Assembly: GCA_001464315.1 (NCBI GenBank)
Contig: LNFK01000068.1
Coordinates: forward strand, 1-32,390
Direction of reading: 5' to 3'
Length of the DNA stretch: 32,390 bases
Source: Sphingomonadales bacterium Ga0077559
Lineage (GTDB): Bacteria > Pseudomonadota > Alphaproteobacteria > Sphingomonadales > Sphingomonadaceae
The notes under the pieces were generated by a model. The model saw only the letters and a program-made list of their open reading frames with translations, did not search any database and was not told the DNA's origin. This document shows, piece by piece, positions 7,782 to 15,605 of the stretch (the first letter of the stretch is position 1; every line of letters begins with the position of its first letter). The translations under genes and the position numbers were made by a program.

Positions 7782-8234
7782 ATGAGCCATCCCCAGCCCT
7801 ATCACGGCCATTTTGACGGCCAAAAACATCTATTCGCCGTCCGCGTCTATTTCGAGGACACCGATTTTTCGGGCGTCGTTTACCACGCGCGCTACCTGCA
7901 TTTCATGGAGCGCGCGCGGTCGGACATGCTGGCGCGGGTGGGTATCGACCAGCGCGTGGTGCAAGAGGCAGGTCAAGGCGCCTATGCCGTTACTGAGTTG
8001 AACATCAAATACCGTCGTCCAGCAAAGTTCGACGATGCGCTTGTCGTGATCAGTACCGTCGAGGCGGTCCGGGCCGCGAGTTGCGATATTCATCAAACAG
8101 TCATGCGCGGCAGCGAAATACTGACCGATGCGAAAGTCACGGCCGCCTTTGTTGCCCCCAATGGCAAACCGCGCCGCCAGCCCGCGCATTGGGTTGCGGC
8201 GTTCCAGCCGATCATAAACCGAACCACAGAATAA
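7782..8234 (+). CDS. ybgC: Tol-Pal-associated acyl-CoA thioesterase YbgC
   Basis: A 150-residue hot-dog-fold thioesterase of the YbgC/4-hydroxybenzoyl-CoA thioesterase type; in other bacteria it hydrolyses short or long acyl-CoA and interacts with phospholipid enzymes. The active-site segment VYFEDTDFSGVVYHARYL carries the expected aspartate (EDTDFSGVVYH), followed by FMERARSDML and YRRPAKFDD. It is the first gene of the tol-pal cluster, eight bases ahead of tolQ, the classical arrangement. No strong ribosome site is seen before the ATG at 7782. The 72-bp gap after ruvB has no coding frame and probably contains the operon promoter, though I cannot mark one with confidence. Confidence 0.93.
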   Translation: MSHPQPYHGHFDGQKHLFAVRVYFEDTDFSGVVYHARYLHFMERARSDMLARVGIDQRVVQEAGQGAYAVTELNIKYRRPAKFDDALVVISTVEAVRAASCDIHQTVMRGSEILTDAKVTAAFVAPNGKPRRQPAHWVAAFQPIINRTTE

Positions 8235-8242
8235 GGACGCAA

Positions 8243-8935
8243 ATGAACCTTCTGATTGCAACTCAGGGTGTGAGTTTCTCCCCGTTGGAGCTATTTCTTC
8301 AAGCCGATTGGGTGGTCAAGGCGGTCATCATAGGCCTCGCACTCGCCAGCATCTGGGCGTGGACGATCATTTTCAGCTTCATGCTCAAAATGGGCCGCAT
8401 CAATCGCCAGACCGAGAAATTCGAACGCGATTTCTGGGCGAGCAGTGACATTGACGGCTTTTTTGGTTCGCACGGGAAAAGTGAGCTTCCTGTGGCCGTG
8501 GTGTTCTCGGCGGGCGTGGCCGAATGGAGGCGCTCGACCAATGGCAAGAGCATCGACCGCGCAGGAACACGCGAACGGCTGGCGACCGCAATGGACGCAA
8601 CGATCGCGGCGGAAACCGACAAGCTTGCCAACCGGCTGAATTTCCTTGCCACTACCGGATCGGTTGCGCCCTTTGTCGGGCTTTTTGGCACGGTCTGGGG
8701 CATCATGCGGAGTTTCTCGGCGATTGCCGCAGAGCAAAACTCGTCGCTAGCCGTAGTCGCGCCAGGTATTGCCGAAGCCTTGTTCGCTACCGCCATTGGC
8801 CTGTTCGCCGCAATCCCTGCAGTTATCGCCTATAACCGCTTCTCGCACCGGCTGAACCAATATGAGGCGCGCATGGGCCGCTTTGCCGACGGTTTTCACG
8901 GAACGTTAAGCCGCGAATTGGAGCGTGAAAGCTAG
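8243..8935 (+). CDS. tolQ: Tol-Pal proton channel subunit TolQ
   Basis: A 230-residue inner-membrane protein of the TolQ/ExbB/MotA family. With TolR it forms the channel that uses proton motive force to energise TolA for outer-membrane constriction at division. Three membrane segments are visible: residues about 24-48 (VVKAVIIGLALASIWAWTII), and the later pair including NFLATTGSVAPFVGLFGTVWG and EALFATAIGLFAAIPAVIAY. The conserved GTVWGIM and the threonines lining the proton path are in place. The start at 8243 has AAGGA eight bases upstream; longer in-frame openings upstream overlap ybgC and are rejected. The stop is three bases ahead of tolR. Confidence 0.95.
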   Translation: MNLLIATQGVSFSPLELFLQADWVVKAVIIGLALASIWAWTIIFSFMLKMGRINRQTEKFERDFWASSDIDGFFGSHGKSELPVAVVFSAGVAEWRRSTNGKSIDRAGTRERLATAMDATIAAETDKLANRLNFLATTGSVAPFVGLFGTVWGIMRSFSAIAAEQNSSLAVVAPGIAEALFATAIGLFAAIPAVIAYNRFSHRLNQYEARMGRFADGFHGTLSRELERES

Positions 8936-8938
8936 AAT

Positions 8939-9394
8939 ATGGCGATGAACATATCCTCCGGCGGTAAACGCCAGCGCGGTCGCGGATCGCGGCGTGCGCC
9001 GATGGCGGAAATCAACGTCACGCCATTGGTCGATGTCATGCTTGTGCTGCTCATCATCTTCATGGTCACCGCGCCGTTGTTGGTCACCGGCGTCCCCGTC
9101 GAACTGCCTGAAAGCCGCGCCAATGCGCTCGACCAGAAGGACGAGCCGGTCGAAATCGCCATCGACAAGGAGGGGGCGACGTTTATCGACGGAACGGAAG
9201 TGCCGCCGAGCGAACTGGCGGCGCGCCTTGAAGAGCTTGCCGCTTCGCAAGATGCTGACAACCCGCGCCAGATCATGCTGCGCGGTGACACGTCGATCAG
9301 TTACGGCCAGATGATGGGCGTCATGGGGGAATTGAACCGTGCTGGGCTTAACAGTGTCAGCCTGGTCACCACGGGTTCAGGAAACGAAAACTAA
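8939..9394 (+). CDS. tolR: Tol-Pal proton channel subunit TolR
   Basis: A 151-residue protein of the ExbD/TolR family with one N-terminal membrane helix and a periplasmic domain. The key segment is EINVTPLVDVMLVLLIIFMV (about residues 24-43), which contains the proton-carrying aspartate in PLVDVML. The periplasmic part ends in a strand-helix pattern (IMLRGDTSISYGQMMGVMGE). A basic Gly/Arg-rich N-terminal tail (GGKRQRGRGSRR) precedes the helix, consistent with a cytoplasmic N-terminus. The ATG at 8945 is an alternative start two codons later. It follows tolQ by three bases and is followed by tolA after four. Confidence 0.95.
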   Translation: MAMNISSGGKRQRGRGSRRAPMAEINVTPLVDVMLVLLIIFMVTAPLLVTGVPVELPESRANALDQKDEPVEIAIDKEGATFIDGTEVPPSELAARLEELAASQDADNPRQIMLRGDTSISYGQMMGVMGELNRAGLNSVSLVTTGSGNEN

Positions 9395-9398
9395 CAAG

Positions 9399-10238
9399 AT
9401 GGCGATGGACCGGGCTGAAAAACTTGGACTTGGCGCTGCGGTCGGCGGCCATGTCGTGCTTTTGGGTGCGATGGCGGCAGGCCTTTTTTTGTCCAACGAA
9501 CCACTTAAAAAGCCCGAAGCGATATCGGTTTCGCTGGTTGGAGAAATTGCCGAAGTCTCGACCGCTCCCGATGCCGTTCAGGAAGAACCGGCTCCGCCTG
9601 CAATCGCGGAGGCCGAACCGGCAGAGCCGCCGCCGTCTCCGACTCCGGTTATGAAAATCGAAAAGCCGGTGGAAAAAGCGCAAGTAAAGCCGGCCGAGAA
9701 ACCCGTAAAGCGTGATGTTCCTCCCCCCGCAAAAACGGCGGTCAAGAAAGCTCCGGTTAAGCAACCGCCCAAAAAAGTTGCCGCAGCGGCAACCAAGAGC
9801 GGCAAAGGAACGACGCCTGCCAAACCGGGGGGCTTCAGCAAAAGCTTTGAAGACTCTATAAACAATGTTGGCAAGGCCCCCGGCGCTGGCAAGGCCGTTG
9901 GCACGCCAGCGGCCAAGAGCGGCGCCGAAGTGAAACGTTCGGTAAGCACGTCGCTGGCTTCGCAAATTCGAAGCCGCGTTCGCGCCTGCGCGCCTTCTGG
10001 GGTCGAGATCAACCAGATCGAAACGTTCGTGACGCTCAGCCTCGAGCCATCGGGCCGATTGACCAATGTCCAGTTCAACAAACAGACCGGCGTCAACGAC
10101 AGCAACCGACCGCAGGCTGACCCGTTGAAGCAATGCATATTGCAATCGGTACGCTCTGCGTCACCGTTTAGCGGGCTCGACCCCGAATATCATGATATAT
10201 GGAAAAGCCACGCGCTTCGTTTGCGTGCGACCGGATAA
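9399..10238 (+). CDS. tolA: Cell envelope protein TolA
   Basis: A 279-residue TolA: an inner-membrane anchor, a long periplasmic spacer and a C-terminal TonB/TolA domain that reaches Pal and TolB at the outer membrane. Residues about 10-30 (GAAVGGHVVLLGAMAAGLF) form the membrane helix, with the His and Gly-rich pattern of TonB-like proteins. A Pro/Ala/Lys/Glu-rich spacer spans roughly residues 45-170 and would be extended. The C-terminal domain, from SLASQIRSRVRACAPSGVE to the end, contains two cysteines and VTLSLEPSGRLTNVQF, as usual for the fold. The ATG at 9399 follows directly on tolR; a second in-frame ATG at 9405 is possible. Sequence is poorly conserved in this family, so order in the operon supports the call. 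Confidence 0.9.
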   Translation: MAMDRAEKLGLGAAVGGHVVLLGAMAAGLFLSNEPLKKPEAISVSLVGEIAEVSTAPDAVQEEPAPPAIAEAEPAEPPPSPTPVMKIEKPVEKAQVKPAEKPVKRDVPPPAKTAVKKAPVKQPPKKVAAAATKSGKGTTPAKPGGFSKSFEDSINNVGKAPGAGKAVGTPAAKSGAEVKRSVSTSLASQIRSRVRACAPSGVEINQIETFVTLSLEPSGRLTNVQFNKQTGVNDSNRPQADPLKQCILQSVRSASPFSGLDPEYHDIWKSHALRLRATG

Positions 10239-10250
10239 GGAATGAAAGCC

Positions 10251-11615
10251 ATGAAGCCACAAATCCTCGCTGGAAAATTACTAGCGTTGTTAGCGCTTCT
10301 GCTGATGCCGCTGGCGGTGCAGGCGCAACCCGCGACACCGGCGGCGCCTGCCGAGGATGAACCCGAATTGGTCGAATTCGACACCGCAAAGACACGCTCG
10401 ATTGCCGTCCCTGCTCTGGTCGCCCCTGCCCCCGCTGATACCCCTGCTGGCAACACCACCGCATTGGGCCGCCAGATCGCTGAAGTCATCTCCTCCGACC
10501 TGCGCGCATCGGGCGTATTTGAAACCAGCGGCCCCAATGGCTTGCGCGCGATTACGCTGGCTGAAGTTACCACACCGCAATTCGATTACTGGCGCGGCCG
10601 CAATGTCGAGCAATTGATCGAGGGCTTTGTTCGCGTTGGCGGCGACGGTAACCTTACGGTTGGCTGCTACCTATACGATGTCGGCAACGGCAATGAAGTG
10701 ACGCGCCTTGGCTTTAACGTGCCCCCACGTGACTGGCGGCGGGCTGCGCATAAATGTGCCGATGCGATCTATTCGAAACTAACGGGCGAGCTGCCGTTCT
10801 TCGATAGCCGCATCGCTTATATTGCCGAGACCGGCCCCAAGGGCAAACGCGTCAAGCGGCTTGCGATCATGGATTCCGATGGCGCCAACCACCGGTTCAT
10901 CACGAACGGCCAGTCGGCTGCTCTGACCCCGCGTTTTTCACCAAACTATAAGTCGATCCTCTATCTGTCCTATGTCGACGGCAACCCGCGCATTTATGTC
11001 TATGATATCGATGCCGGAAGGCAGCGGTTGATTACGCAAAGCAGGAACGCAACCTTTGCACCGCGCTGGTCGCCCGATGGTCAGACGATCCTCTATTCGA
11101 TGGCAGTTGCTGGCAACACCGACATCTACAAAATTTCGGCCACGGGCAGCGGCACACCCGTCAAGCTGACCAGCTCGCCCGGCATTGATGTCGGCGGCAG
11201 CTTCTCGCCCGATGGGCGCCAGATCGTGTTCGAAAGCGATCGGGGCGGTAACCAGCAGATCTATGTGATGAACGCAGATGGATCGAACCAGCGCCGGATC
11301 AGCTTTGGGCAGGGCCGCTACGCCACCCCCGAATGGAGCCCGCGCGCCGACCTCATCGCCTTTACCCGCATCGCGGGAGATTTTCGTGTCGGTACGATGC
11401 GACCCGATGGTTCGGGCGAACGCTTGCTGACGAATAGCTGGCAGGACGAAGCACCGACCTGGGCGCCAAACGGACGCGTCATTCAGTTCTTCCGCACCGC
11501 CAAGGGCACCGGCAAAACCAGCATCTGGCAGGTCGATCTGACCGGTGCAAACGAACGTAAGTTGCCAACACCTGTTGACGGTTCGGACCCGGCTTGGGGA
11601 CCGATTTTGCCGTAG
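10251..11615 (+). CDS. tolB: Periplasmic beta-propeller protein TolB
   Basis: A 454-residue periplasmic TolB that docks on Pal and TolA. A signal peptide ending in PLAVQAQP is followed by the N-terminal alpha/beta domain (VEFDTAKTRSIAVPALVAP, then VISSDLRASGVFETSG) and a six-bladed propeller built of WD40/PD40-type repeats, seen as recurring motifs such as PRFSPNYKSILYLSY, PRWSPDGQTILYSM, GSFSPDGRQIVFES and PEWSPRADLIAF. I start it at the ATG at 10251, because AAGGA at 10237-10241 is then nine bases upstream; the ATG at 10242 would overlap that ribosome site. It sits between tolA and pal as expected. Confidence 0.95.
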   Translation: MKPQILAGKLLALLALLLMPLAVQAQPATPAAPAEDEPELVEFDTAKTRSIAVPALVAPAPADTPAGNTTALGRQIAEVISSDLRASGVFETSGPNGLRAITLAEVTTPQFDYWRGRNVEQLIEGFVRVGGDGNLTVGCYLYDVGNGNEVTRLGFNVPPRDWRRAAHKCADAIYSKLTGELPFFDSRIAYIAETGPKGKRVKRLAIMDSDGANHRFITNGQSAALTPRFSPNYKSILYLSYVDGNPRIYVYDIDAGRQRLITQSRNATFAPRWSPDGQTILYSMAVAGNTDIYKISATGSGTPVKLTSSPGIDVGGSFSPDGRQIVFESDRGGNQQIYVMNADGSNQRRISFGQGRYATPEWSPRADLIAFTRIAGDFRVGTMRPDGSGERLLTNSWQDEAPTWAPNGRVIQFFRTAKGTGKTSIWQVDLTGANERKLPTPVDGSDPAWGPILP

Positions 11616-11661
11616 CTGAGTTTATCGATTATTGTGGGGCCATAGACCAAGGAGAATCGCC

Positions 11662-12186
11662 GTGAACAACAGTATTAAAATGGCCGCTATATTGCTGGCT
11701 TCGACTGCGCTCATCGCAGGATGCGGCAAGAAAAAGGTCGAGCAGCTGCCACCCGTAGCCGAAGGCACCGAAGGCGAAATGGCTACTGATCCCAATGCAG
11801 GCACGGGTCAGATCGTTCCAGGCAGCCAGGAGGACTTCTTGGCGTCCGTTGGCCAATATGGCGACCGGATTTATTTCGACACTGACCGCTTCAATGTCGA
11901 TACCGAAGACCAGACCACATTGCAGCAACAAGCGCAGTGGCTTGCGCGCTATCCGAACACTCGGATCACAGTCGAAGGTCATGCCGATGAACGCGGCACG
12001 CGTGATTATAACCTCGCGCTGGGCGAACGGCGCGCCAATTCCGCGAAAAATTACCTGACGTCTGTTGGCGTGGACGCCAGCCGCATCCAGACCGTCAGCT
12101 ACGGCAAGGAACGTCCGCAAGCCATGGGTTCGGACGAACAGTCCTGGGCACAAAACCGCCGTGCGGTAACGGTTACGGTTCAGTAA
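11662..12186 (+). CDS. pal: Peptidoglycan-associated lipoprotein Pal
   Basis: A 174-residue outer-membrane lipoprotein that anchors the envelope to peptidoglycan. The lipobox is LIAGC (Cys at residue 21), so the mature protein begins with a lipidated cysteine. The C-terminal OmpA-like domain shows IYFDTDRFNVD, the peptidoglycan-binding TVEGHADERGTRDYNLALG and GERRANSAKNYL, ending in QNRRAVTVTVQ. The start is a GTG at 11662: AAGGAG at 11649-11654 is eight bases upstream, and no ATG gives a signal peptide of this shape. It is the last gene of the tol-pal operon and is followed by a strong terminator. Confidence 0.95.
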   Translation: MNNSIKMAAILLASTALIAGCGKKKVEQLPPVAEGTEGEMATDPNAGTGQIVPGSQEDFLASVGQYGDRIYFDTDRFNVDTEDQTTLQQQAQWLARYPNTRITVEGHADERGTRDYNLALGERRANSAKNYLTSVGVDASRIQTVSYGKERPQAMGSDEQSWAQNRRAVTVTVQ

Positions 12187-12193
12187 TTTTTAG

Positions 12194-12227
12194 GGCGGCG
12201 CGCTTTTGTCGAAGCGCGCCGCCTTTT
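12194..12227 (+). terminator. Rho-independent terminator after pal
   Basis: A perfect 12-bp GC-rich stem, GGCGGCGCGCTT (12194-12205) pairing with AAGCGCGCCGCC (12212-12223), with a six-base loop and TTTT directly after. It lies seven bases beyond the pal stop codon and closes the ybgC-tolQRAB-pal operon. Confidence 0.9.
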
Positions 12228-12240
12228 AACATCGCTTTTC

Positions 12241-12281
12241 TTGACAATGCGTCATCCTTCCGCGCATGTTTTGCGTAGGAT
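12241..12281 (+). promoter_or_regulatory. Possible promoter for the DUF898 operon
   Basis: A consensus -35 hexamer TTGACA at 12241-12246 lies just after the pal terminator and about 55 bases before the next start codon. The -10 region is weak (GCATGT at 17-base spacing). Position between a terminator and a new operon makes a promoter here likely, but the exact boxes are uncertain. Confidence 0.35.
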
Positions 12282-12300
12282 CTCGGGGGCGTAAAATAAG

Positions 12301-13389
12301 ATGAGCGAAGACTTGGGCCAGCGCCACAGCGCGTTTCGTTTTCACGGAACATGGCAGGAATTTGCTGGCATAGCCTTCCCGAACTTGTTGCTGACCATTG
12401 TCACGCTAGGGATTTACCGTTTCTGGGCGACCACGCGCGAACGCGAATATTTCTGGGGCAAGACTGACTTCATCGACGAACGGCTCGAATGGACCGGGCG
12501 CGGAATCGAGCTGTTTATCGGCTTCATCATGGTGTTTTTCCTAATCGGCCTGCCGTTTATTATTATCCAGCTGATCTCGCAGGGTCTGATCTTCCGGGGC
12601 GAGACGATCATCGCCGGTCTGGTCACATTGTTGATGCTCCTGCTGCTCTTTTACCTGACCGGCGTCGCCTATTTCCGTGCTTTGCGGTACCGGCTAAGCC
12701 GCACGTACTGGCGCGGGATCAGGGGTGGCAGCGATGATCCCGGTTTCCAATATGGTATCTCCTATATGTGGAAGAGCTTTGCCGGGTGGCTACCGATTTT
12801 CCTGATGGTGCCATGGTCGATGATTTCTCTGTGGAACGAGCGCTGGAACGCGATGAGCTTCGGCCCGCATCGCTTTGTTGCGACCGCCGAATGGAAACCG
12901 TTGATGAAACGCTATCTGCTTTTCTATCTTGTGCCGTTCCTGATTTTTGTCGGCGCTGTCGTTTTCGGGATAGCGGTTGCAGCGTCGGGCAACAGCCCCG
13001 ATGCGCTTGGCGGAACAGGGATGGCAATTGGCGGGATACTGCTGATCTTCGCTGTGCTTGCCATGTACATCATTCTTCCGCTTGCGGCGCTCGCCTTTTA
13101 CAGCAAATATTTCCGCCTCGCTGTCGGCGGGCTTCGCCTGCACAATCTCGAATTCGAATTCCGCGCCCGTGCGCCGGATTGGATATTGTTCTTCCTCGCC
13201 AATATGGCGATCATCATCTGCACATTGGGCATCGGGTATATTTTCATGCCCTATCGCAGCTGGAAATTCTTCATCGACCATATGGAGGCCTATGGCGAGA
13301 TCAATATCGACGAACTGACCCAGTCCGAAACGATCGTATCGAAACATGGCGAAGGCCTGCTCGACGCATTTGATGTCGGCGCGATATGA
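12301..13389 (+). CDS. DUF898 (YjgN-like) multi-pass membrane protein
   Basis: A 362-residue inner-membrane protein of the DUF898/YjgN family; no biochemical function is established. It opens with the family's FRFHGTWQEFAGIAFPNLLL and TLGIYRFWATTREREYFW, a motif repeated in related form near the C-terminus (NLEFEFRARAPDWILFFLAN, then TLGIGYIFMPYRSWKFF), which suggests an internally duplicated fold. Six or so hydrophobic segments can be seen, including LFIGFIMVFFLIGLPFIIIQ, TIIAGLVTLLMLLLLFYLTG, YLLFYLVPFLIFVGAVVFGI and ILLIFAVLAMYIILPLAALA. Its stop overlaps the start of an M48 protease gene by four bases (ATGA), so the two are made together and may act as a membrane pair. Confidence 0.85.
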   Translation: MSEDLGQRHSAFRFHGTWQEFAGIAFPNLLLTIVTLGIYRFWATTREREYFWGKTDFIDERLEWTGRGIELFIGFIMVFFLIGLPFIIIQLISQGLIFRGETIIAGLVTLLMLLLLFYLTGVAYFRALRYRLSRTYWRGIRGGSDDPGFQYGISYMWKSFAGWLPIFLMVPWSMISLWNERWNAMSFGPHRFVATAEWKPLMKRYLLFYLVPFLIFVGAVVFGIAVAASGNSPDALGGTGMAIGGILLIFAVLAMYIILPLAALAFYSKYFRLAVGGLRLHNLEFEFRARAPDWILFFLANMAIIICTLGIGYIFMPYRSWKFFIDHMEAYGEINIDELTQSETIVSKHGEGLLDAFDVGAI

Positions 13390-14480
13390 CGGCACCAACA
13401 TTCTTCGACGCCTGGCATTATGATGGCAAAAGTGCGATCAAACGCAAGGTCGAGGTCCAGACCATCGGCCAGCAATTTTTCCTGCTCGAAACCGAGCGGC
13501 GACATGGCCCCTTTATGTTCGCGGATGTCGAATATATCGCGCAGAAGGGCGATGTCGATGTTTACGGTCTGAACGGCGAGGACGGCTGGCGGCTGATGCT
13601 GTCGGGACCAGTGCCTACCGAACTTGCCGCAATGTTGCCCGCGCGGCGTCGATATGGCGGCTGGGTTGACCGGCTGGGCCTGGGCAAAGCAACCGTTGCG
13701 TTTACGCTCGCGAGCGCAGCCGCCGTTGCTGTGGTGCTCTTCAGCCCGCAATGGCTCGCACCACTCATCCCCTCTAGCGTCGACAAAAAGCTTGGCGACG
13801 CGCTGGTCGGTGATTTTGGCGGGCGGTTTTGCAGCACGCCTGCAGGCGATGCCGCGCTCAAGAAAATGGTCGCCTCGCTTGATCAGAACCCGCAGGATTT
13901 ACAGGTCGAGGTTGCAAAGATCGATATGATCAACGCGGTCGCATTGCCCGGCGGCAAGGTCATATTGTTTGACGGCCTGGTCAAGCAGGCGCGCTCGCCC
14001 GATGAGGTCGCGGGCGTATTAGCACACGAAATCGGCCATATCCGCGAGAAGCATGTGATGCAGGCGTTGTTGCGGCAAATGGGGCTCGCCGTGGTTTTGG
14101 GCGGCGTTGATGGAAATAGCGGTGCGCTGGTCAACAACATGCTGGCGATGAGTTACAGCCGCGGTTCCGAAGCCGAAGCCGATGCACATTCGATGAAGGT
14201 GCTGGGCAACGCCGCGATTTCGCCGGTTGCGACGGCGTCGTTCTTTGAGCGTTTGTCCGAGCTCGACGGCAGCGCCCGCAGCGGCGATAAAGGCCAAGGC
14301 ATAGCAGGCTACATGTCTAGCCACCCGCTATCTCGCGAGCGCAAAAAGGCGTTTGAAAAAAGCATCGTCAAAGGCAAGAATTACAAGCCCGCGCTGACAT
14401 CCGCAGAATGGACCGAGCTTAGAACGATGTGTACGCAGGACCGCAAGGCGAAGTCCGGCTTCGGCTTTGATTTTAACTAG
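13386..14480 (+). CDS. M48-family membrane-anchored zinc metallopeptidase
   Basis: A 364-residue M48 (Ste24/HtpX/BepA-like) protease. The zinc motif HEIGH is at residues 214-218 (VLAHEIGHIREKHVM), and the third ligand is in SRGSEAEADAHSMKVL about 45 residues later. The tail motif MSSHPLSRERKKAFE is typical of the family. Residues 1-85 form a small soluble domain (YDGKSAIKRKVEVQTIGQQF to GWRLMLSGPVPTEL), followed by one membrane segment (ATVAFTLASAAAVAVVLFSP, about 100-120), so the catalytic domain probably lies in the periplasm. Substrates are unknown; relatives degrade misassembled envelope proteins. It overlaps the DUF898 gene by four bases. Confidence 0.88.
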   Translation: MTAPTFFDAWHYDGKSAIKRKVEVQTIGQQFFLLETERRHGPFMFADVEYIAQKGDVDVYGLNGEDGWRLMLSGPVPTELAAMLPARRRYGGWVDRLGLGKATVAFTLASAAAVAVVLFSPQWLAPLIPSSVDKKLGDALVGDFGGRFCSTPAGDAALKKMVASLDQNPQDLQVEVAKIDMINAVALPGGKVILFDGLVKQARSPDEVAGVLAHEIGHIREKHVMQALLRQMGLAVVLGGVDGNSGALVNNMLAMSYSRGSEAEADAHSMKVLGNAAISPVATASFFERLSELDGSARSGDKGQGIAGYMSSHPLSRERKKAFEKSIVKGKNYKPALTSAEWTELRTMCTQDRKAKSGFGFDFN

Positions 14481-14517
14481 ACGCTGCGTTATGGCGGCAG
14501 CAAAGGAGTACCAGTCT

Positions 14518-14772
14518 ATGTTCCGCCGCCTGTTTGTCGACCACCCGAAAAGCGTCGATGAAAATTATGTCCAGCATTTCGGCGTCGCCAGCTGCTTTGG
14601 TTTCACGATGATCTGGGGCGGGGTCAAGGCGCTGGTCCATGCGGTGGTTCCAGGACTATGCATCACATCAGGCAGCGACACGGTAAAGCGGCTCAACACG
14701 ATCATGGTCGAACAGCGCCGTGCCAAAGGGCAAGATGTTAGCCAGATGCTGACCGTCGATTGGGTCATTTGA
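14518..14772 (+). CDS. DUF6356 family small membrane protein
   Basis: An 84-residue protein of the DUF6356 type, common in sphingomonads and of unknown role. It begins MFRRLFVDHPKSVDENYVQH and has one hydrophobic stretch (VASCFGFTMIWGGVKALVHA onward to VVPGLCI), then GSDTVKRLNTIM. I chose the ATG at 14518 because AAGGAG at 14503-14508 lies nine bases upstream and the family starts at this point; in-frame starts further upstream are not supported by a ribosome site. It lies 37 bases behind the M48 protease and overlaps the next hydrolase gene. The sequence suggests an inner-membrane or membrane-associated protein. Confidence 0.75.
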   Translation: MFRRLFVDHPKSVDENYVQHFGVASCFGFTMIWGGVKALVHAVVPGLCITSGSDTVKRLNTIMVEQRRAKGQDVSQMLTVDWVI

Positions 14773-15509
14773 CGCCTAACGATCAGCCGCCGGAATTTGT
14801 GACGCGCGCCGACGGGGTTCGGCTGGCCTTTCGGTTCTTGCCGGGCAACGGCCCGACCCTCGTTTTCCTTCCCGGTTATATGTCCGACATGCAAGGGTCC
14901 AAGGCGCTGGCTTTGGCGGCATGGGCGGGGGCGCATGGCCGTGCGATGCTTCGGCTCGACTATTCAGGCTGCGGCGAGAGCGAGGGCGGGTTTGAGAATG
15001 GCACGCTCGACATCTGGCGCGACGATGTATTGGCCGTTATCCAGCATCTCAGCGTCGGTCCGATCATTCTAGTCGGCTCATCAATGGGCGGATGGCTCAT
15101 GTTGCTGGTCGCCAAAGTGCTAGTTGAGCAAGTCGTGGCAATGGTCGGGATCGCTGCGGCGCCCGATTTTACCGATTGGGACTTTAACGCCGAAGACCGT
15201 GCCGAGATTGAAGCGAAAGGCCGGATCGAACGCCCAAGCGGCTATGGCTATGACCCAATGGTTATCACGCAACGCTTTTGGCAATCGGGACAGGATAACC
15301 GGCAAATGAACGGCGAAATTGCCATTGATTGCCCCGTCAGACTGATACACGGCCAAAGCGACCCCGATGTGCCGTGGAACACGTCAGTCCGGCTGGCCGA
15401 AAAGCTTCGTTCATCCGACGTGCAGACGATACTGATAAAGGACGGAGACCATCGGTTGTCGCGCGATCAGGATATCGCGTTGCTGATCGGCGTAGTGGCA
15501 AAACTCTAA
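14760..15509 (+). CDS. Alpha/beta hydrolase, ABHD10-like
   Basis: A 249-residue serine hydrolase closely patterned on the ABHD10 group, whose mammalian member is a mitochondrial depalmitoylase/esterase. Visible features: oxyanion segment LVFLPGYMSDMQGSKA, LDYSGCGESEG, the nucleophile elbow VGSSMGGWLML (Ser near residue 108), the acid in LIHGQSDPDVPW, and the catalytic histidine in KDGDHRLSR. No signal peptide, so cytosolic. There is no ATG: the start is a TTG, at 14760 or at 14769; the latter gives a four-base TTGA overlap with the DUF6356 stop. Either way it is translationally coupled to the gene before it. The natural substrate in bacteria is unknown; thioester or ester hydrolysis is inferred. 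Confidence 0.85.
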   Translation: MGHLTPNDQPPEFVTRADGVRLAFRFLPGNGPTLVFLPGYMSDMQGSKALALAAWAGAHGRAMLRLDYSGCGESEGGFENGTLDIWRDDVLAVIQHLSVGPIILVGSSMGGWLMLLVAKVLVEQVVAMVGIAAAPDFTDWDFNAEDRAEIEAKGRIERPSGYGYDPMVITQRFWQSGQDNRQMNGEIAIDCPVRLIHGQSDPDVPWNTSVRLAEKLRSSDVQTILIKDGDHRLSRDQDIALLIGVVAKL

Positions 15510-15516
15510 TTGCTCA

Positions 15517-15584
15517 TCATCCCGAACTTTTTTCAGGATAACAAGCGGCGGTTATGCGTTGTCCCTGAAACAAGTTCAGGATGA
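15517..15584. repeat. Inverted pair of dispersed palindromic repeats
   Basis: Left arm 15517-15544 and right arm 15559-15584 are near reverse complements around a 14-base loop, each containing the CCTGAA-N5-TTTCAGG type unit seen at 5872-5901 and 6247-6275. The RNA would form a stem of about 26 bp, so it may act as a terminator or mRNA stabiliser after the hydrolase gene. There is no coding frame between 15510 and 15605. Confidence 0.75.
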
Positions 15585-15605
15585 CGATATTTTTTGGATT
15601 TTCTG

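Noticed and set aside
8081-8242. Longer TolQ starting inside ybgC
   Set aside because: The extra 54 residues are a frame-shifted reading of ybgC; ATG 8243 has a good ribosome site.
9598-9800. Repeat-rich stretch in tolA as a possible DNA repeat element
   Set aside because: The repetition is at the protein level (Pro/Ala/Lys/Glu spacer) and is normal for TolA.
9366-10145. Reverse-strand frame of 259 codons antisense to tolA
   Set aside because: Low-complexity Arg/Gly/Phe-rich sequence arising from the Pro/Lys/Ala-rich tolA spacer.
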